A program made the translations under genes and the position numbers. DNA of 64,000 nt, taken from Candidatus Microthrix subdominans (GTDB taxonomy: Bacteria; Actinomycetota; Acidimicrobiia; Acidimicrobiales; Microtrichaceae). Where the stretch lies: assembly GCA_016719385.1 (NCBI GenBank), contig JADJZA010000005.1, forward strand, positions 1 through 64,000. The letters are read 5' to 3'. This document shows positions 20,117 to 29,073 of the stretch, one piece after another. The notes beneath the pieces were generated by a model that made no database searches, was not told the origin of the DNA, and saw nothing but the letters and a program-made list of their open reading frames with translations. Position 1 is the stretch's first letter. Each line of letters starts with the position of its first letter.

Positions 20117-20634
20117 CAGCAGCCGCTCATTCGGCCCAGCGACCGCATCTGCGACCTCTGGCCCGACACCCAATAGGCCCCAGGCTGAACCGGCACCTGC
20201 ATAGCGTTGTCCTTCGGGCCCGACAACCAATGAGGTAACCCCATGGTGTGCCCGCCGCTGTGCAACGCCAGCCCCCATGACGGCGTCCCTGTAATGCGGA
20301 TCACCCACGCAGACCACGTCCTGCCACCAGACCGCCGGATAGTGGGGGTGGTCACATCAGACGCCCAACCTGGCCGCGACGACGGGCCAGCCCAGACCAC
20401 ACGGACCCCCCTGTCGGCGGCCTGCTGCCGGGTCCCCCGGGAGAACCGGTAGCCGGTGTGCTTGCCGATGTCGTCGAACGCCGCACGGACCCACGCCCCG
20501 TTCGGCACATTGCTGTCGATCGACAGCGGCACCACGCAACTAGGGAACGCTCGGGCCTCGGTGTACGCCGGGGGTAGCGCCGGAATGCACGACGTCAACC
20601 CAGCCAGCAACACCCCAGCTAGCAACACCCTCAT
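20116..20634 (-). CDS. Lipoprotein with a matrixin-like metal motif lacking the catalytic Glu
   Basis: 172 residues from ATG 20634. The signal peptide is MRVLLAGVLLAGLTSC with a good lipobox (LTSC). The mature part has the layout of a small zinc metalloprotease (VRAAFDDIGKHTGYRF early; AMQVP late, at the Met-turn position), and the signature reads HSGGHTMGLPH. In matrixins the pattern is HExxHxxGxxH: all three His and the Gly are kept, but the catalytic Glu is Ser. The product could bind zinc but probably does not cut. It lies inside the tail operon after a terminator-like hairpin, with no Shine-Dalgarno site. A phage lipoprotein there suggests a host-surface or superinfection role; this is inference. 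Confidence 0.65.
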   Translation of the reverse strand: MRVLLAGVLLAGLTSCIPALPPAYTEARAFPSCVVPLSIDSNVPNGAWVRAAFDDIGKHTGYRFSRGTRQQAADRGVRVVWAGPSSRPGWASDVTTPTIRRSGGRTWSAWVIRITGTPSWGLALHSGGHTMGLPHWLSGPKDNAMQVPVQPGAYWVSGQRSQMRSLGRMSGC

Positions 20635-20643
20635 CAGAACGCC

Positions 20644-20678
20644 AACGAGACGCACAAGCAATGCCCGTGCGTCTCGTT
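20644..20678 (-). terminator. Hairpin after the major tail protein gene
   Basis: Perfect 12-bp inverted repeat AACGAGACGCAC / GTGCGTCTCGTT (arms 20644-20655 and 20667-20678, 11-base loop) 35 bp after the stop of the tail protein gene, ending in TT on the minus strand. It probably lowers read-through into the lipoprotein and later tail genes. Confidence 0.6.
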
Positions 20679-20712
20679 GTTCCCATCACCAGATTCGACC
20701 ATGAACCCCAGA

Positions 20713-21438
20713 CTACGGGGCGGGCACCCGGGGCGCCGGATGAGCGAGGGTCGCGTCGCAGTCGATCGCTGGCAGGGCTGAGCAGGTCACAAACGCCTCA
20801 GAGACCGCCGAGTTGGCCGAAATGAACGCCGGGACAGCGTCAGACGGCCACAGGTTCAGCACACCAGCGTTCTGGTTGGGGGAACCGAACGCCTTGGCGT
20901 CGAACTTGATCGTCGGAGCGTCTGCCGACTTCTCTGCCAGATCGATGTTCCATGACGTGGTGAGCGGCCAGAACTGGCCGACGCACTCAGTGGCGCCAGA
21001 CTCGGGAACAGTGCACCCGGCGTCGGAGATGCCAGCAGCAGTGACGATCACGAGCGCAGCACGGGGCTTCCGCTCAGTGCCACAGCCCACCCCGCCGCGC
21101 TGGATCGGCCGTTCGTAGCCGACCACGTTGCCGTCGCCGTCCAAGACCACCGGGTTCCCGGTGAGCATCCCGAACAGAGCCCAGTCTTTGGTGGCGATCT
21201 CGCCGGTGAGGTTCCACCACTTCTCGGCACGCTCGCCGGTTGTGGCGGGCCCGATCCGCTTGCCCGCCCAGTTCAGCCGCGAGTAGTCCACGCCGTCCTC
21301 GGACTCGATCTCAGGCGTGAACGTGATCATGCCCTCCGACGTGTAGACGGGCGCCGCCGCGACGATTTGGCACGACGCGTTCAGCTCGACCGCAGCCATG
21401 AGGCATGGGGCGTTCTCTAGGTGGCAGTTGTTGGCCAT
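20713..21438 (-). CDS. Putative major tail (tube) protein
   Basis: 241 residues, start ATG 21438 after AAGGAG. Beta-rich, with a Cys-containing start (MANNCHLENAPC), KWWNLTGEIATKDWALFGMLTG, a DGNVVGYE turn, and FWPLTTSWNIDLAEKS before the end. Size, beta content, strong ribosome site, following hairpin and position after the head-tail connector genes fit a tube protein. The order is slightly unusual because the gp10-like gene comes later. Its paralogue at 8237-9486 carries a C-terminal SGNH domain. A less likely alternative is another abundant virion protein. Confidence 0.6.
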   Translation of the reverse strand: MANNCHLENAPCLMAAVELNASCQIVAAAPVYTSEGMITFTPEIESEDGVDYSRLNWAGKRIGPATTGERAEKWWNLTGEIATKDWALFGMLTGNPVVLDGDGNVVGYERPIQRGGVGCGTERKPRAALVIVTAAGISDAGCTVPESGATECVGQFWPLTTSWNIDLAEKSADAPTIKFDAKAFGSPNQNAGVLNLWPSDAVPAFISANSAVSEAFVTCSALPAIDCDATLAHPAPRVPAP

Positions 21439-21439
21439 G

Positions 21440-21763
21440 TCAGTTCTCCTTGGTGAGGGAATCGGTGACCGGCGCGAGCCGGCTGGGAAGGGTCTTGCGG
21501 GAGTTGTCCGACGCTGCGTTGGCCTCGAGCGCTGCTGCTGCTCTCACCGGGTCGGAGCCAACCCACTCGACGATCTCGTCGATCGTCTTGCCGGCCAGCT
21601 CAGCTGCAGCGTCGGGGAGCAGGTCGGCGTCGAACTGGGGTGCAGGCTGCGCCTCGAGCACGGGCGCCACTGGGGTGTCGAGGGGCACGCCAGCTGCGGA
21701 GTTGCGCAGCCCAGAGCGAGTGACCACCAGCATCGTTGTGGTAGTGCGAGTCTTGGGTCTCAT
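21440..21763 (-). CDS. Small protein between connector and tail protein
   Basis: 107 residues. Basic Thr-rich start (MRPKTRTTTTMLVV), then a Pro/Ala linker and a C-terminal helical part (AAAELAGKTIDEIVEWVGSD). This last segment resembles the short helical motif (xIxEVLxWVGxD) found in small actinophage head-tail proteins. It overlaps the preceding gene by ATGA. Function not assigned. Confidence 0.5.
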   Translation of the reverse strand: MRPKTRTTTTMLVVTRSGLRNSAAGVPLDTPVAPVLEAQPAPQFDADLLPDAAAELAGKTIDEIVEWVGSDPVRAAAALEANAASDNSRKTLPSRLAPVTDSLTKEN

Positions 21764-22464
21764 TGAGTCACCATCACTTCTGAGGTCGGGGTGTCCTGCG
21801 TCCAGATACGGGGCCGGTAGCCAGTCCCCGCTGAGCGCAGCCAGTCATCTACCGCTGCGATCCCAGTGGCACCCTTGATCCGTTGGCGCGACTCGGACGC
21901 TTCGATCATGTACTCGACGCCGTCCCGAGAGACGACCTTGACGCCTGCTGGCAGATCGCACTCGGTTCCTGCCGTGTTGCACCACGTCTTGGCGAGCTGC
22001 GCCGCGTATTCGTCGATGGCGTTCGCTGCGTCGATCGGCCAAGGCCGGCCGGTGAGATAGTCGATCTCGACCAGTTCGGGGAACGGGTCAGCCGACACGA
22101 GCCGCTTAGTGTTCCAGTCCACTCGCCAGCCGACGATCGGGTTGCCCGTGCTCGGATCGGTCACTTCGTCCACAGTGGTCGCGTCGGGGGGAAGCGCCAC
22201 GCTGTAACGGTGGTCGTGTCGGCACGAGCAGCCTTGCATCGAGCCCGTGAGGTTCCGGCCACAAACAAGGTGGGACGCCGAGCACACATCAGCCGAGTGA
22301 GGGCACTGCCCAAACCGGGCCCCGGTTGCCTCCCACAGCCGGAACGCAGCAACAGCGCGCACGCGGGCCCACACGTCAGGGTCCACACCCGAGGGGGTGG
22401 GGCATTCCTGAGCGGGAATCGTGCAGGGTTCCCACACGAAGCCAGGAGCGGACACGGGCGCCAC
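21760..22464 (-). CDS. Head-to-tail adaptor-like protein
   Basis: 234 residues from a GTG start. Eight or more Cys lie in the first 100 residues (CTIPAQECP, CPHSADVC, CGRN, CSCRH), suggesting disulfides or a metal site. The middle has a TGRPWPID loop, and the C-terminal part a helix-turn ending VDDWLRSAGTGYRPRIWTQD. Place between capsid genes and tail protein, and the late VDDWL..RIW motif, suit an adaptor of the connector; I cannot name the family with certainty. Confidence 0.5.
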   Translation of the reverse strand: MAPVSAPGFVWEPCTIPAQECPTPSGVDPDVWARVRAVAAFRLWEATGARFGQCPHSADVCSASHLVCGRNLTGSMQGCSCRHDHRYSVALPPDATTVDEVTDPSTGNPIVGWRVDWNTKRLVSADPFPELVEIDYLTGRPWPIDAANAIDEYAAQLAKTWCNTAGTECDLPAGVKVVSRDGVEYMIEASESRQRIKGATGIAAVDDWLRSAGTGYRPRIWTQDTPTSEVMVTQ

Positions 22465-22466
22465 GA

Positions 22467-23381
22467 TCAGGTCCAGGTGCCCAACGGTGGGGCGTCGATT
22501 GCTGCCACGTCAACCCCGGGAGCGACTTCCGGCCAATCCCAGATCGCAGCCTGCGACACGGTGAGCTGTGCGTCGTTGGTGGCCACGAGCGGGTCGGGAC
22601 GTGTGACCGTTACCGGGCCGAGTCGTAGCGACGGCTGAGGTGTCCAAGCAACACGGAACGTCCCAGCTGGAGCGCCGGCACCAATCGCCAACGGCGAGTA
22701 GGCCGGCTCGTCGATCAGAGGCACCCGGTCAACCCCGACGGTGGGGAGACCACCAGCGACCATGTTGAGATGCTTGACGGCCATGTTGGACAGGCCCGCC
22801 GGGAACCAGAACACTCCGAGGTCGGAGCGGGCCGCGACGGTGCGCGCATAGACGCCCAGCTTGAGGAGCGCTTCGCTGGTCCCATCAAACCCAGTTGAGG
22901 TGACCGCCCCGAAGTCGTTGGCCACGTTTCGAGTCGCTGACCCGGTGAGCGACTGTGACACGTTCCCGTCCTGGTCGGTGTGCACCATGTTGGGGTCGGT
23001 CACGAGCTGCCCCAGCTTGCGGGGGAACACTCGGGCATGCTGAGCGCGGGCCGCTTGCTCCCACTTGGATTCGTCGAGGTGCGACATGAGCGAGCACGCG
23101 ACAGTCGTGGTGACCGTAACGGCCGGCCGGATGGGGCCAGTCTCGTAGAGGCCGTTCTGAGGCGGAACGCTGTCCGGTGCCACAAACAGCGGGGCGCCCG
23201 TGCACGTCGCAACGACAGCAGCCTGGGGGGACTGCACTGGCCACAGGAACCGCCCTGTGGAGCGCAGCAGCCCCGCAGCAGCGTCGTCGCCTGCTCGGGG
23301 GCGTCGCTCAGCTACAGCAGCGAAGCCACCCGAGTAGGGGACAGGGTCGGCGCCCTCAATGATGGGAGCAGCGTCGATCAC
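22467..23381 (-). CDS. Virion protein encoded next to the capsid gene
   Basis: 304 residues, overlapping the capsid stop by ATGA, so made in step with the capsid. No membrane segment or enzymatic motif. It has Trp/Tyr-poor beta stretches, an FPRKLGQLVTDPNMVHTDQDGNV loop and a VDRVPLIDEPAY segment. Tight coupling with the capsid suggests a head component such as a second capsid subunit or decoration protein; unproven. Confidence 0.5.
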   Translation of the reverse strand: MIDAAPIIEGADPVPYSGGFAAVAERRPRAGDDAAAGLLRSTGRFLWPVQSPQAAVVATCTGAPLFVAPDSVPPQNGLYETGPIRPAVTVTTTVACSLMSHLDESKWEQAARAQHARVFPRKLGQLVTDPNMVHTDQDGNVSQSLTGSATRNVANDFGAVTSTGFDGTSEALLKLGVYARTVAARSDLGVFWFPAGLSNMAVKHLNMVAGGLPTVGVDRVPLIDEPAYSPLAIGAGAPAGTFRVAWTPQPSLRLGPVTVTRPDPLVATNDAQLTVSQAAIWDWPEVAPGVDVAAIDAPPLGTWT

Positions 23382-25261
23382 GAGGCGTCAACCATCGCTC
23401 CGGTGCCGCCCAGCTCGGCCACGGGAACGTCCAGCGTGAAGATGGCGGAAGGATCAACGACGCAGGGCGCCTCGAAGATCGCTCCGAACGTGAGCGAGTC
23501 GTTGGTCGCCATTCCGAGGGACTCGACACCGAACGACAGCTCGCCGGCCGTGTTCCGCGTGATCGCACCAACCGGGGCGATGATGAGCCTGGCCTGGGTG
23601 GGCCAGGTGGGAAGCGCCGAGTTGTCGGCGAGCAGCGCAGCGTTCGGGAGCACCGAGGGAGACCCGTTGATCGTGGCGCCAATGTTGTGCGAGTACGTGT
23701 CGATCTGGATGCCCTCGTCCTGAGCGAGACGGCCGATCGCAGCGCTGGTGTTGGGCCCCAGGTCCGTCGCCCCAGTGAACGACTTGGCGATATCGGTCGC
23801 CACGGGGTTCTTGAACCATGCCGGCCCCCAGACGTGGAAGGGGAGGCTCTGGTCGCCGCGGTTCGATCGCACACTGGCGATCAAGTAGCGGATCTTGGAG
23901 AGCGTGTCCCGGGACACACCGAACAGGGCAGCGCCACCGTTGAGGTTCGTGCCAGCCGCGATGTAGGCGTCAGAGAACGCCCGGTCACGAGCGAACGCGT
24001 GGTAGATGGCAGTCTTCTTGCGAACGTGGGCGACCTGCTCGGGGAAGCTGAGGTCAATGAACCGGCCGGACTGGACGGCCTGGTAGATCTCGCTCATCTC
24101 GCAGGAGACGGGCTCGGGCGGGCAGTCCACGATCACGGGCGACTTGAACGGCACACCACCCACGGGGACAGTCGAGGTGGGGTCGGCGTCGGGGTCGCCG
24201 TAGCCGGCCTCGTCCTGGGATGCGGTCACGATGCCAACACCAGGCTTGGGGAGCCCAGCTGCGGACACGTCGACGATCTCTGGCCGGTAGAACGCACGGG
24301 GCCGGCGGGTCATCACGCCCGGGTGGCTGGCAGCAAACTGGCCGGCGTCTCCGCCGCCAATGAGGGTGCGGGTGTAGTCCAGCTCGGGCGGAGCGCACGG
24401 CCCGCCGGAGGCCTGGAGGGTGGCCTGCTCGCTGAACTGCTTGGTGGCAATCCCGAGGGACGCCTGCAGCGCCTCAGCGTAGGACTCCTCCGACCCGTTC
24501 TTGGGTGCCACCGCAAGCTTGTCGCCAAGGTCGAGCCGGAGAACGGGGGTGCGGGTGCCGGCGGGCTGCGCTCGGGATGCCATCACGGCGTCTCGCATCA
24601 GCTGGCCGGCCTGCTCGGCGTCAACGGGGGAGCCGGCGGGGGCCACCGTGGAGACGCCGAGCGACACGAACGGGGGCAGAGCGGTGGGCGTGGTGGCAGT
24701 GGGTGCGGCGCCATTGGAGCGGGTGCGGGTGAGGCGGGCACGACGGCGGGCGTCGGTGCGGTCCGTCTGCTTGGCGGCTGCAGCAACCAGGTCGGCGGCT
24801 CGGTCGTCCACGTCTGCGAGGTCTCCCAGCTCGGGCGGGTTGCCCTCCTCGGCGCTGTCGCTGGCGGGCTCGTCGCTGGCGGGCTCGTCGCTCGAGGTGC
24901 TGTCCTGCTCGCCCTCAGAGTCGGGCTCGGAGGTGCTGTCCTGCTCGCCGGCGGGCTCGTCGCCCTCGTCGCCGTCCTGCTCGTCGCTGTCGTCGGTCTC
25001 CGTGGAGCTGTCCTGCTCCCCACCGTCGGCGCTCTCGTCGCTCTCTGCGGCGGCGCTCTCGTCGTTGCTCAGCTGGGTGTTGATGGCCTCCACCGCGTCG
25101 AGGATCTGGTCGAGCAAGTCGGCGTCCTCAGCGGTCGGAGAGTCGCCAGCAGCTTCTCGGCGGGCCTCGAAGTGGGCGAGGAGCAACGACCGATTCTCAG
25201 CGGTCAGATCGTTGGTGTCACCAGCGGCGACGAGATCGAGCAGTTCCTTGAGGGTCTTCAT
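23378..25261 (-). CDS. Major capsid protein with N-terminal acidic scaffold-like domain
   Basis: 627 residues. Residues 1-60 are helical, 60-150 form a very acidic Ser/Glu/Asp run, 150-230 a linker with Arg patches (RTDARRRARLTRTRSNG), and from about 270 the capsid domain with GDAGQFAASHPGVMTRRPRAF, PEPVSCEMSEIYQAVQSGRFIDLSFPEQVAHVRKK and a C-terminal SFGVESLGMATNDSLTFGAIF. In HK97-like phages such fused N-terminal domains act as scaffold and are removed by the protease, here encoded upstream. Length agrees with a fused form. Start has a suitable GAGGCACC site. Confidence 0.8.
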   Translation of the reverse strand: MKTLKELLDLVAAGDTNDLTAENRSLLLAHFEARREAAGDSPTAEDADLLDQILDAVEAINTQLSNDESAAAESDESADGGEQDSSTETDDSDEQDGDEGDEPAGEQDSTSEPDSEGEQDSTSSDEPASDEPASDSAEEGNPPELGDLADVDDRAADLVAAAAKQTDRTDARRRARLTRTRSNGAAPTATTPTALPPFVSLGVSTVAPAGSPVDAEQAGQLMRDAVMASRAQPAGTRTPVLRLDLGDKLAVAPKNGSEESYAEALQASLGIATKQFSEQATLQASGGPCAPPELDYTRTLIGGGDAGQFAASHPGVMTRRPRAFYRPEIVDVSAAGLPKPGVGIVTASQDEAGYGDPDADPTSTVPVGGVPFKSPVIVDCPPEPVSCEMSEIYQAVQSGRFIDLSFPEQVAHVRKKTAIYHAFARDRAFSDAYIAAGTNLNGGAALFGVSRDTLSKIRYLIASVRSNRGDQSLPFHVWGPAWFKNPVATDIAKSFTGATDLGPNTSAAIGRLAQDEGIQIDTYSHNIGATINGSPSVLPNAALLADNSALPTWPTQARLIIAPVGAITRNTAGELSFGVESLGMATNDSLTFGAIFEAPCVVDPSAIFTLDVPVAELGGTGAMVDAS

Positions 25262-25415
25262 AGCGGCAGGTGCCTCCGGTAGTGGGCCCCGGGAATGGGG
25301 CTACGGGATGAGGGGGTGGATCTTGCCGCTATGCGTTCTGTGATCCGAGTATGTGGGAGAACTTGCCCTTGGTCAGCTTCGCTGGGTTGGGGTGAACTCT
25401 TGGCGTCAGTCTAAA

Positions 25416-25434
25416 CACACTGCCGGTCAGTGTG
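25416..25434 (-). terminator. Hairpin overlapping the protease stop codon
   Basis: CACACTG-ACCGG-CAGTGTG followed by TTT on the minus strand, with the protease TGA inside the stem. The 150 bp that follow before the capsid gene hold no gene. It may tune transcription between protease and capsid. Confidence 0.5.
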
Positions 25435-26749
25435 CACGCATCTGATTGGCTCGCTCGATTGCTGCAGCAACACGGGCGCCCATTGTTGGCTCAGCTTCCA
25501 CTGTGATCGAGCTGAGCCCGCCTCGGGCAGCTCGCATGTCAGCCGCACGAACTCTGGCACCGATCACACGGGACGCAGCTACTGCGCCCGCCTCAGCACA
25601 CGAGCACGACGCCGGCCCAGTGCCACCGCAGCCGCACGCTGACGCCTGCAACGCTGGGGGCAGAGCCGAAGCGAGCACGAGACGGTACTCGTCGTCTGGG
25701 GTGAGGTCACCATCGAGCACGGGGAACGCACCACAGTTCACGACGTGGATGCCATACAGGGCTTCCCCCCGCCAGTCACCCGAGGGGGTTCCCGCCATTG
25801 CGCGGCCAGCCTCAGTTGGGGTCACGTCGTCGTGGAGACCCCCAGCCACCTGAATGCCGAACTCGTCTTTGAACGCACGGACAGGGCCGAGCTGAGTGCC
25901 AGTGTCCTCAACAGCGCGCATGATTTCCTCGCGGGTGAGCTGCCCGGTAGCAGTGTGCAGGTCCGAGAACGTGAGCAGCCCGGTACGGAGCATGCTGCCA
26001 TCAGTGAGGGGGGTGACTCCCCCGTGGAAGTCTGCGAGTGACGCCTCCCGGGGTGGGGTGATGCACTTTCCCAGCTCAGCGAACCCGCGGTGGCAGGTGT
26101 CCCAGAGACAGACGTGGCCCGTTACTCGGCCGTCCCTGTCGATCGTGAGCGGCGTTGGTGCTGCGTAGTCCTGCTGCTCAAACCAGGCAGGGTCGAACTC
26201 GCGGACGCGTGGCGCTGCCGCTGATGCTTGGAGGTCGCCTTCCGGCCATGCAGGAGCGTCGGGGGCGTCTGCGTCCCAGATGCGCGCCTCGGGCCACCCT
26301 GAGATGGTGGTGAGGGACAGCTCTCCGATCTCATACGTCGGGAAAGCAACGACGTACACCGAGTCGGGATGAGCATTCAGCCATTCGTCGATCGCTTCCC
26401 AGCTCTCGGCGTCGTCGATAACGATCGACTCTCCGTTGTCTGGGTCAACAAACTTCTCGACCATCTCGAACGCGCCAGCATCAACCGAAACGGTGGTCAC
26501 CATGTCCTCTCGGATCAGAGTCGCTGCCTTGGTGCCCTCAGCGGTCGAAGCAGTTTCTCCGCGCCCCCAGTAGACGCCGTCGGCGTCCTTGGCCACCTCG
26601 TCGATGCGAGCAACCACGTCGGGCTGGCGGGCGTGGTTGATTGACGACAGAGCGAACGGCAGCGGACGCGTTGAGAACGTGCCGAACTCTCGCCGGTCCG
26701 GTGCCGGCAAGGTCATGCCGTCCTGGCACATACGGGTAATGATTCTCAT
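25427..26749 (-). CDS. Capsid maturation protease-like protein
   Basis: 440 residues, start MRIITRMCQDGM after AAGGAGCAGC. The middle carries the pattern seen in many actinophage capsid proteases: GHVCLWDTCHRGFAELGKC, then a FHGG turn, LTDGSMLRTGLLTFSDLHT, VRAFKDEFGIQVAG and SGDWRGEALYGIHVVNCGAFPV, with conserved His and Asp positions. The C-terminal part has CGCGGTGPASCSC, a Cys cluster that may bind metal. Position after portal and before the capsid supports the call. The catalytic residues are not proven here. Confidence 0.65.
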   Translation of the reverse strand: MRIITRMCQDGMTLPAPDRREFGTFSTRPLPFALSSINHARQPDVVARIDEVAKDADGVYWGRGETASTAEGTKAATLIREDMVTTVSVDAGAFEMVEKFVDPDNGESIVIDDAESWEAIDEWLNAHPDSVYVVAFPTYEIGELSLTTISGWPEARIWDADAPDAPAWPEGDLQASAAAPRVREFDPAWFEQQDYAAPTPLTIDRDGRVTGHVCLWDTCHRGFAELGKCITPPREASLADFHGGVTPLTDGSMLRTGLLTFSDLHTATGQLTREEIMRAVEDTGTQLGPVRAFKDEFGIQVAGGLHDDVTPTEAGRAMAGTPSGDWRGEALYGIHVVNCGAFPVLDGDLTPDDEYRLVLASALPPALQASACGCGGTGPASCSCAEAGAVAASRVIGARVRAADMRAARGGLSSITVEAEPTMGARVAAAIERANQMRAH

Positions 26750-26760
26750 GGTGCTGCTCC

Positions 26761-29073
26761 TTAGATCTGCAGGTAGTCGTACTCGGGCACAGACTGGCAC
26801 TTGCACCCCTTGTGGTCGCCTGGCGACCAGAACCCCCAGGGCGAGGCGGTGTCAACAATGCGGCCGTCGATGGGGATCGGTTTGCCGTCCTGGTCGACGT
26901 GGTAGCGGAACGGGTGGGTGCGCCGGTCGGGACCGTAACGCCAAACGCATGCCACTGGGAGCCCGAACATGGCCACGAGCGGGTCGGCCACAGCCGGACC
27001 AGCCGCCGAGGCCGGATCAAAGTCGAGTCCCTCCGGCGCCGGCAATCCCACAGCTGCAGACTCAGCACGTCGAGCGATAGCGGTAGGCACGACCCCAGGA
27101 GTGTCGTCGAGCGCCCCTGGTGTCTCTGCTCCTGCTGCGGCTTGACCGAGCAGCCACGAGCGCAGCCGGTCGGCTGCCACAGCCCCTGCGTTCGCTGACC
27201 ACTCATCCACCTGTCCTCGTGTTGGGCGTGTCCCGCCGGCGATGAGAGGCAGAGCGAGCAAGGCGAGCCACCATTCCTGCGAGGCGTCCTCGGTTTCCTC
27301 GTCGAGCCCTTGCACTGCTGCGCCCGGGGCATCAGCTGCTTGGAGGGTGTGCGAGCTGACCACCTGAGTAAGCGTCGAGCCGCTCTCAGCCGCGAGCGCT
27401 GCGAATACGTGCGGCCCCTTCACCTCGACACCGAGGGACCGGGCTTCGTTCCGTGCTCTGCCCTGCAGCCGTTCCCACCCGGCGAGAGCGGCTGGTGCCG
27501 CTGCGCTCATCACGCGGTCCATGAACCGGCGCTCTGCGTCCGCTACAGCCCGTCCCACGTCGATCTGGTTGGTGGGCGCGGCAGCTGCAGCCTGCACGCT
27601 GGGAGACGCAGGAGCGGGTCGCTCAGCGGGCAGCACGAGCGCTGCGCCTGCGAGGTCGTTCACTTCGCTGTCCCCGCCAGTGTCGTTCTTCTCTGTCTGC
27701 TTGCGCGTGAGCCGCTCGATCAGCTCCAACTCCTCGGGAGTGGGTGCGTCCTCTGGTTCGAACCCACGCGCATCACGCCACGCCGAATGGCCGATCGCAC
27801 CAAACCGGAGCCCGTTGTCAGCAGCACCAGCCTGGTCGGGCTTCCCAACGATCGCTGACGGATCAACCCAGATCGCGCACAGCTCCATGTCAGCCCGAGT
27901 GAACCCATCCGCCTCGAGCAGAGGCGCCGCAGCAGATTGCATCAACGTAGATGCGATCTCGCGGACCATCGGCCCATACCACCTGCGCCACGACTGGTCC
28001 GAGATCTTCTCAGCGTTCCACCTGTTCGTGGCTCCGAGGCCAGCCACGTTCTCGACTGCCTCGTCTGCGATCTCGTTGATCCGCTGTCGGGCCTGGTCGA
28101 TCAGCTCCTTGAACACCACCGTCACAGGCTTCGAGAGGTTCATTCGCTTGAACTTCTCGACGTAGTCAGCCTTGACCGATAGGACTGGCCCGACCACTTG
28201 ACCGCCAGCGTTTGACCGGCCGAGCGCTTTCGTTGCTGCCTCACCGATCGCTGTGGACACGTGATCAGCCCACTGAGAAGGGGTGTCCATCGGGTTCGGG
28301 TTGGCCTCGTCTGGCACCAACGTCAAGTCGGCCGGCACGTTCGAACGGCCGATGCTGCGCTGAGCAGCAGTGAACACGAGCAGGTCTCGGATAGGTTCAA
28401 GCGCCGCGAGCACCCACGCCACCCCGTGCTCAGCCGAGTCGGGCCAAGGAACCATGCACCGCTGAACGATGGCGTCCTCTGGCAGAACTAGCCCGTCGAG
28501 CGCTGGCCTGTTCTCGCCGGTCTTGAGGTCAGCCTTGTAGCTGATCCGCTGGGTGCCAACAAACCGCCACATCTCTCGGGCGCCCTCAGGTGCGCTGGAG
28601 CCCTCAGCTGGTGCGGGGATTGGCCGGTGCATCTCGTCTACCCACCCGCCAACCAGGACCGCTCCGCCCTCCACGTCGTAGCAGACTGACAGTTCGAAGA
28701 TGAGCCGAGCGAACCCGCCCGGGCCGGCAGCCAACTGCGAGAGCACGTCAGCGAACGCCAGCACCAGGTCCGATCCCAGAGCAACCGTGGCGCCTTCGGT
28801 GATCTTCCCGTCAGGGTCAAAGACGGGCAGGATCTTGTTAGAGCGCTGGTCGATGTACCCGGGCCCGAACGCAGCCGACGACACGACTGACGCCTTGCCC
28901 TTGACGGCCTGATGGATTTCCCCGTAGCGCGAGTACCGCCACGCTTCCTCGATTGCTTCGCTCATCTCACGCTGAGCAGCGCCGGCCGGGGGTGCAGGGT
29001 CGCCAAGCTGCGGGGCCTTTACCGGCCTAACGACCGAGGCCTGGAGAGCAAAGGTGGTTCCTCGTCCTGCCAT
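26761..29073 (-). CDS. Portal protein with C-terminal MuF-like domain
   Basis: 770 residues. The portal part covers about 1-480: YRYSRYGEIHQAVKGKASVVSSAAFGPGYI, a stem/wing region, NEIADEAVENVAGLGATNRWNAEKI and SWRRWYGPMVREIASTL. Residues about 490-770 resemble a MuF/minor head domain, ending with CVWRYGPDRRTHPFRYHVDQDG and SPGDHKGCKCQSVPEYDYL, where H and CxC match the usual end of phage head morphogenesis proteins. A portal-MuF fusion makes it longer than a usual portal. It forms the DNA gate of the head; start overlaps the preceding stop (TGATG). Confidence 0.75.
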   Translation of the reverse strand: MAGRGTTFALQASVVRPVKAPQLGDPAPPAGAAQREMSEAIEEAWRYSRYGEIHQAVKGKASVVSSAAFGPGYIDQRSNKILPVFDPDGKITEGATVALGSDLVLAFADVLSQLAAGPGGFARLIFELSVCYDVEGGAVLVGGWVDEMHRPIPAPAEGSSAPEGAREMWRFVGTQRISYKADLKTGENRPALDGLVLPEDAIVQRCMVPWPDSAEHGVAWVLAALEPIRDLLVFTAAQRSIGRSNVPADLTLVPDEANPNPMDTPSQWADHVSTAIGEAATKALGRSNAGGQVVGPVLSVKADYVEKFKRMNLSKPVTVVFKELIDQARQRINEIADEAVENVAGLGATNRWNAEKISDQSWRRWYGPMVREIASTLMQSAAAPLLEADGFTRADMELCAIWVDPSAIVGKPDQAGAADNGLRFGAIGHSAWRDARGFEPEDAPTPEELELIERLTRKQTEKNDTGGDSEVNDLAGAALVLPAERPAPASPSVQAAAAAPTNQIDVGRAVADAERRFMDRVMSAAAPAALAGWERLQGRARNEARSLGVEVKGPHVFAALAAESGSTLTQVVSSHTLQAADAPGAAVQGLDEETEDASQEWWLALLALPLIAGGTRPTRGQVDEWSANAGAVAADRLRSWLLGQAAAGAETPGALDDTPGVVPTAIARRAESAAVGLPAPEGLDFDPASAAGPAVADPLVAMFGLPVACVWRYGPDRRTHPFRYHVDQDGKPIPIDGRIVDTASPWGFWSPGDHKGCKCQSVPEYDYLQI

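Noticed and set aside
23687..25282. Long plus-strand reading frame of 531 codons over the capsid gene
   Set aside because: It mirrors the capsid gene in a GC-rich region, lacks a ribosome site and has repetitive Gly/Val/Leu composition; typical antisense shadow.
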